Shown here in pieces: positions 5,913 through 8,844 of a stretch of 8,844 bases of DNA. The notes beneath the pieces were generated by a model. It saw only the letters and a program-made list of their open reading frames with translations. It ran no database searches and was not told the DNA's origin. The stretch is from positions 1 through 8,844 of the forward strand of contig DATCVA010000278.1 of NCBI GenBank assembly GCA_036567205.1, in the 5' to 3' direction. Origin of the DNA: DATCVA01 sp036567205. Its GTDB lineage: Bacteria; Pseudomonadota; Gammaproteobacteria; Burkholderiales; Burkholderiaceae_B. Numbering within the stretch: the first letter of the stretch is position 1; every line of letters begins with the position of its first letter. The translations under genes were made by a program, and so were the position numbers.

Positions 5913-7397
5913 TTAGGCTGCCGTGCAACCAGTCAGAGCCGCGGCGTGCTTGCCGGAGATTCGTCCGAGTACCGATCCGGCTGTAAGGCCGACGCCGCCA
6001 GCGTATTTAACGTAGTAAAGTCCCCCCACCATTTCGCCGGCGGCGTACAGGCCAGGCAAAGGCTGGTCGGTATCGTCCAAAACCTGTCCTTGCGTGTTGA
6101 CCTTGACGCCCGCATAGGTGCAGGTAATTCCGCAGGTCACTGCATAGGCTGTAAAAGGCCCTGTGCTTAATGGATTGGCCCAGTTGGATTTAGGAATTGC
6201 CAGGCCCTTGGTGGCGCGACCGTCTTTGACGGCGGGGTTGAAGGGCACGCTTTGATCAATCGACTCGTTATACTCATTGACGGTTTGCAAAAAAGCGCGT
6301 TGATTGATGCCATCCAGTTTGGTTGCCAGCTCTTCAATTGAGTCGGCGGTGATGCGGGTTGCGTGTTTGACGCGATATTCGTCGGGTAGCAGGTTGACGG
6401 CTTCTGCGTCGAATATTTGCCAGGCAATTGCACCGGGCTGGCCTAGTACACGGGCGCCCATGCCTGAATAGGTGTAGTTGCGAAAATCAAGGCCTTCGTC
6501 CACGAACCGCTTGCCATCGGCATTGACCACGATGCCTAGCGTGAAATAATTTTTTTGTTGATTCAGCAGATTGATGTCGCCGTAGGGTGGGGCATTCAGG
6601 TCGTAGAAAACGGCATGGCAGCCAGTCCAGTTACCGTGTGGCGTTGCGCCGGCTTTCAGCGCCAGGCTGATTCCATCGCCGGTGTTGTAGCGCGAGCCCC
6701 GCACTTTGGCCATGTCCCAGTTTGGCCCCAGGTATTTTGAACGCCATAGCAAGTTGGCGTGATAGCCGCCAGTTGCAAGAATGACTGTTTTTGCCTTAAT
6801 GATGGATTTAGAGCGATTTTGCGTGGTTTCGATACGCCATTGGTCAGCCTCGCGGTCCAGGCCGGTTGCCCGCATGTCGTACGAGAGTTCAATGCCTAAT
6901 TGTTCGGCCCGCGTGTACAGCCTTTCCATCAGTCCCAGCCCGCCGCCGGAAACTTCTACTGTCAGGCCGCCCCAGAATTTTTGCTTGCCATCGACTTTAA
7001 ACGATTGGCGTCCGTAAATCGGCACAAACCGCACTCCGTGCTCGCGCATCCACTGCATTGTGGGCAGGCTTTGAGCAACGACGGTTTCCAGTACATCGGC
7101 ATCGGCGCGGTAGCCGCTCATGGAGATCACTTCATCGAAAAATTGATCTTCGGTGTAAGTGCCAAAATCGCTATTGCTTATTTCATCGGGATGAAGATCG
7201 GGTACCAGCGACAGCAAGTCGTCGACCCCCCGGTAAGCTATGCGAAAGGCGCCGCCCGTGAAGGCGGAGTTGCCGCCCCGGTTTTCTTTTGGGGAACGTT
7301 CCAGTACAAGAACCTTGGCGCCGTTTTCGTGGGCTGCCAAAGCTGCACATAGAGCTGCGTTGCCGCCGCCAATTACTACTACGTCATATGTTTGCAT
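5913..7397 (-). CDS. TcuA-like FAD-dependent dehydrogenase (tricarballylate dehydrogenase family)
   Basis: A 494-residue flavoprotein with FAD_binding_2 architecture. The start YDVVVIGGGNAALCAALAA (4-22) and GGNSAFTGGAFR (41-52) closely resemble TcuA, which oxidises tricarballylate to cis-aconitate. Glu33 should bind the FAD ribose. Further motifs are VILATGGYH (205-213), GKRFVDEGLDFRNYTY (295-310), GITCTYAGVKV (423-433) and the C-terminal PGLYAAGEMVGGLYY (448-462). The ATG at 7397 has AAGGA about six bases upstream. In known tcu systems the membrane protein TcuB reoxidises TcuA; none is seen here, while ETF genes lie downstream. It differs strongly from the neighbouring FAD enzyme, so the pair is not a recent duplication. 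Many database entries labelled TcuA have untested substrates, so tricarballylate is only one option. A related dehydrogenase of another di- or tricarboxylic or cyclic acid is equally likely. Confidence 0.88.
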   Translation of the reverse strand: MQTYDVVVIGGGNAALCAALAAHENGAKVLVLERSPKENRGGNSAFTGGAFRIAYRGVDDLLSLVPDLHPDEISNSDFGTYTEDQFFDEVISMSGYRADADVLETVVAQSLPTMQWMREHGVRFVPIYGRQSFKVDGKQKFWGGLTVEVSGGGLGLMERLYTRAEQLGIELSYDMRATGLDREADQWRIETTQNRSKSIIKAKTVILATGGYHANLLWRSKYLGPNWDMAKVRGSRYNTGDGISLALKAGATPHGNWTGCHAVFYDLNAPPYGDINLLNQQKNYFTLGIVVNADGKRFVDEGLDFRNYTYSGMGARVLGQPGAIAWQIFDAEAVNLLPDEYRVKHATRITADSIEELATKLDGINQRAFLQTVNEYNESIDQSVPFNPAVKDGRATKGLAIPKSNWANPLSTGPFTAYAVTCGITCTYAGVKVNTQGQVLDDTDQPLPGLYAAGEMVGGLYYVKYAGGVGLTAGSVLGRISGKHAAALTGCTAA

Positions 7398-7455
7398 TGT
7401 TTTTCCTTTGGTATTTTTCTGGTTGCGAATTCATCAAACCTGTTGTTATTGTTGG

Positions 7456-8229
7456 TTATAGCTTTCCGGCCGATGCGCCGCAGTCCAGCATAAGAGTATG
7501 GCCAGTGATGGATTGGGCTTCGCGGGAAGCTAAAAACATGACCGCGTCAGCAAAGTCCTCGGTGCTTGGTAAATGTCCAAGTGGCATCGACTTGGTTACT
7601 GCACTTAGTGCTTCTTCTACCTGGTCGGAAAACGTGGCCAGTTGTTTTCGTAAAAAGGCAGTGTCTGTTGAGGCTGGCGCTATAGCATTGACCCGGACGC
7701 CGCGAGGGCCGAACTCAAGCGCCAGGCCTTTGATCAATCCAACCAGTGCATGCTTGCTGGCCGTGTAAACGCTACGCATGGGGCGCGCCGTTACCCCTTG
7801 CAGGGAACATGTAAAGATTAGTACTCCATTGGGGCCTTTAACCAGGCTGCGTAGCGCTTCCTGAGCCGAAATAATGCTTCCGGTTACATTGATGTCGATT
7901 GTTTTCTTTATTTCAGCGGGCGTGGCTTCCAGCAAAGAACCGGCAAAGCCTTTGCCGGCATTGGCTAGAAAAATGTCAATATGCCGGCCAAAGAACTGTT
8001 CGGATTCAGCAATAAGCCGTTGGCAATCTTCTGGCTCCGATATATCGCACTGTGTGGCCATGGCGATTTGTTCCGTGGGGTCAATTTCGTGGGCGACGGC
8101 GCGTGCGCGTTGCAGGTCGATATCGGAAACAACCACGCGCGCGCCTTCCCGTGCCAGGCGTCGTGCAGCAGCCGCACCCAATCCGCTGCCGCCGGCCGTG
8201 ATGACCGCGTTTAGTCCCTTTGCCCTCAT
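7456..8229 (-). CDS. Short-chain dehydrogenase/reductase (classical SDR, probably NAD-dependent)
   Basis: A 257-residue cytoplasmic protein, the normal length for a classical SDR. The cofactor motif TAGGSGLG occupies 11-18 (Ala12 replaces the usual first glycine, a known variant). Asp35 ends the second strand and favours NAD over NADP. CDI (60-62), NAG (89-91), Asn113, Ser141, Tyr154 and Lys158 complete the catalytic set; YTASK is the active-site motif. A C-terminal ITGHTLMLDCGAS segment matches the family end. The ATG at 8229 has AAAGGA eight bases upstream. It is the first gene of the operon, 58 bp before the TcuA-like gene, and probably oxidises a hydroxyl group or reduces a keto group of the pathway compound. 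SDR sequence does not show the substrate. Confidence 0.93.
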   Translation of the reverse strand: MRAKGLNAVITAGGSGLGAAAARRLAREGARVVVSDIDLQRARAVAHEIDPTEQIAMATQCDISEPEDCQRLIAESEQFFGRHIDIFLANAGKGFAGSLLEATPAEIKKTIDINVTGSIISAQEALRSLVKGPNGVLIFTCSLQGVTARPMRSVYTASKHALVGLIKGLALEFGPRGVRVNAIAPASTDTAFLRKQLATFSDQVEEALSAVTKSMPLGHLPSTEDFADAVMFLASREAQSITGHTLMLDCGASAGKL

Positions 8230-8290
8230 GAAATAATTCCTTTAAGTATTTGAAATAGTGGCGCCCGATCGTCGCGCAGCATATTGCCTG

Positions 8291-8305
8291 CGTTATTAAC
8301 TAACG
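8291..8305. promoter_or_regulatory. CGTTA-N5-TAACG operator-like dyad
   Basis: CGTTA (8291-8295) and TAACG (8301-8305) are perfect inverted half-sites with a five-base AT-rich centre. If transcription starts near 8308, the dyad covers the first transcribed bases, a usual place for a repressor to block initiation. No regulator gene lies in the window to pair with it. The dyad is read directly; its use is inferred. Confidence 0.45.
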
Positions 8306-8314
8306 GTGCATCAA

Positions 8315-8344
8315 AATATACGAATGTTATGGGGGAATCGTAAA
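8315..8344 (-). promoter_or_regulatory. Possible sigma70-type promoter of the SDR-FAD-ETF operon
   Basis: On the minus strand TTTACG (8344-8339) and TATATT (8320-8315) are separated by 18 bp. The -10 matches the consensus at five of six bases and the -35 at four of six. The predicted start near 8308 gives a leader of about 80 bases before the SDR start codon. It is the best promoter I find upstream of the SDR gene. Confidence 0.5.
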
Positions 8345-8390
8345 CAGCTAAAGAGGGATCTTCCAGTCTGACGTGACGAATTGCTTATTC

Positions 8391-8433
8391 AAGAAAACCG
8401 AAAAGCCTGGACTGTGTTTCTAGTTCTGGCTTC
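8391..8433 (-). terminator. Weak terminator-like hairpin behind the OCD-family gene
   Basis: On the minus strand AAGCC (8432-8428) pairs with GGCTT (8407-8403). The interior adds a G-C pair and ACT/AGT around an eight-base loop, with two single mismatches. The stem is followed by TTTTCGGTTTTCTT (8404-8391). The GC content is low and the U-tract interrupted, so termination would be partial. It lies about 140 bp past the OCD stop. Confidence 0.35.
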
Positions 8434-8574
8434 AAGGCGGGGGCAGCCGCCGTGCATTTAGTATTTAGATCAAGCATGCTGTGCATCCAGATCTAGTTGT
8501 CGCGTTCAGGTGATTCAGGCAGTTACGTATGCAGACGTTGTCATTTGTTCAGATTAAGCCGCTACGTGCAGAGA

Positions 8575-8844
8575 TCAATTCGCCATGCGGTTTAGATTGC
8601 TTAAAGCGCAGCGCGCCGCAGCTAGGTCCCAGGCGGCGCAGCCTACGGTTTTGAATACGATGGGGCGTGTGAAATCGACACCATTGGACAGAGCGTCCGA
8701 CAATGGCTTAATAGTATTCCAATCGGCTTTGGCCAGGATGATATCGCCGGCCTCGTGATGTGCGCCCGCGAGGTCATCTACATATACCTGACTGGCCAGC
8801 AAAGTGCTGGCATGTATTTCGGCACAGTCGGCCTGGAACGCGCC
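8575..8844 (-). CDS. Ornithine cyclodeaminase/mu-crystallin family protein, C-terminal part (runs in from right edge)
   Basis: The last 89 residues of a gene whose start lies beyond base 8844; the frame is open to the edge. The segment begins GAFQADCAEIHAS, continues with VYVDDLAGAHHEAGDI and ends with RPIVFKTVGCAAWDLAAARCAL before the TGA at 8577-8575. This order (GAF..D..EI, V.VDD...A..EAGD, ..FK.VG.A..DLAAA) is typical of the Rossmann and C-terminal part of the OCD/mu-crystallin superfamily, which includes ornithine cyclodeaminase, pyrroline-2-carboxylate reductase and alanine dehydrogenase-like enzymes. The substrate-determining N-terminal region is missing, so the exact enzyme cannot be named. 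It has the same direction as the operon, but the 345-bp gap with promoter and terminator signals suggests a separate transcript. Confidence 0.85.
   Translation of the reverse strand, partial: GAFQADCAEIHASTLLASQVYVDDLAGAHHEAGDIILAKADWNTIKPLSDALSNGVDFTRPIVFKTVGCAAWDLAAARCALSNLNRMAN

Larger units (their letters stand above)
8230..8574. other. 345-bp intergenic region upstream of the SDR operon
   Basis: No supported gene lies here. In minus-strand order it holds the tail of the upstream gene, a weak terminator-like hairpin (8432-8403), a likely promoter (8344-8315), a CGTTA/TAACG dyad just downstream of the predicted RNA start, and the SDR ribosome site. The part at 8433-8574 contains only small motifs, such as TTCAGG repeated after three bases near 8504-8518, that I cannot interpret. 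Confidence 0.65.

Noticed and set aside
5890..5928. TTG start for the second FAD enzyme, overlapping the TcuA-like gene
   Set aside because: The ATG at 5889 has an AGGA site and starts just before the FAD-binding strand, as usual in the family.
7874..8236. 120-residue plus-strand frame opposite the SDR gene
   Set aside because: The minus strand has every SDR catalytic motif; the plus frame shows no family features.

Overview
The window looks like a chromosomal catabolic locus from a betaproteobacterium of the order Burkholderiales, most likely an Alcaligenaceae relative (Bordetella, Achromobacter, Pusillimonas or Advenella type). The main reasons are two periplasmic receptors of the Bug (TctC-like) family, which is greatly expanded in that group, the moderately high GC of the genes with AT-rich spacers, and the protein types present. 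The taxon is inferred from gene content only. Every gene I can support lies on the minus strand, so the locus reads from right to left.

Layout from right (upstream) to left (downstream): the 3' end of an ornithine cyclodeaminase/mu-crystallin family gene enters at the right edge (8575-8844). A spacer of about 345 bp follows, holding a weak terminator-like hairpin, a plausible sigma70-type promoter and a CGTTA-N5-TAACG dyad placed like an operator. Next comes a tight gene train: an SDR dehydrogenase (7456-8229), a TcuA-like FAD dehydrogenase (5913-7397), a second FAD dehydrogenase of the fumarate-reductase flavoprotein fold (4510-5889), electron transfer flavoprotein beta (3701-4498) and alpha (2666-3673), and a Bug receptor (1609-2613). 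An 18-bp-period tandem repeat lies between etfA and that receptor. A 430-bp spacer then carries an RNA-type hairpin, a good intrinsic terminator and a possible regulated promoter. Finally there is a second Bug receptor (216-1178) and the start of an SMP-30/gluconolactonase-family gene that leaves the window at the left edge.

Working model (inference): the Bug proteins capture an organic acid in the periplasm. Inside the cell the SDR, the two FAD enzymes and the SMP-30-type hydrolase oxidise, desaturate and hydrolyse it. The adjacent ETF would collect electrons from one or both FAD enzymes for the quinone pool. The classical TcuA enzyme depends on the membrane protein TcuB for reoxidation; no TcuB-like gene is visible here, and an ETF pair sits in the operon instead. 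That replacement is the most interesting feature of the window. The substrate cannot be named from sequence alone. No tRNA, rRNA, CRISPR array, insertion sequence or phage gene was seen.
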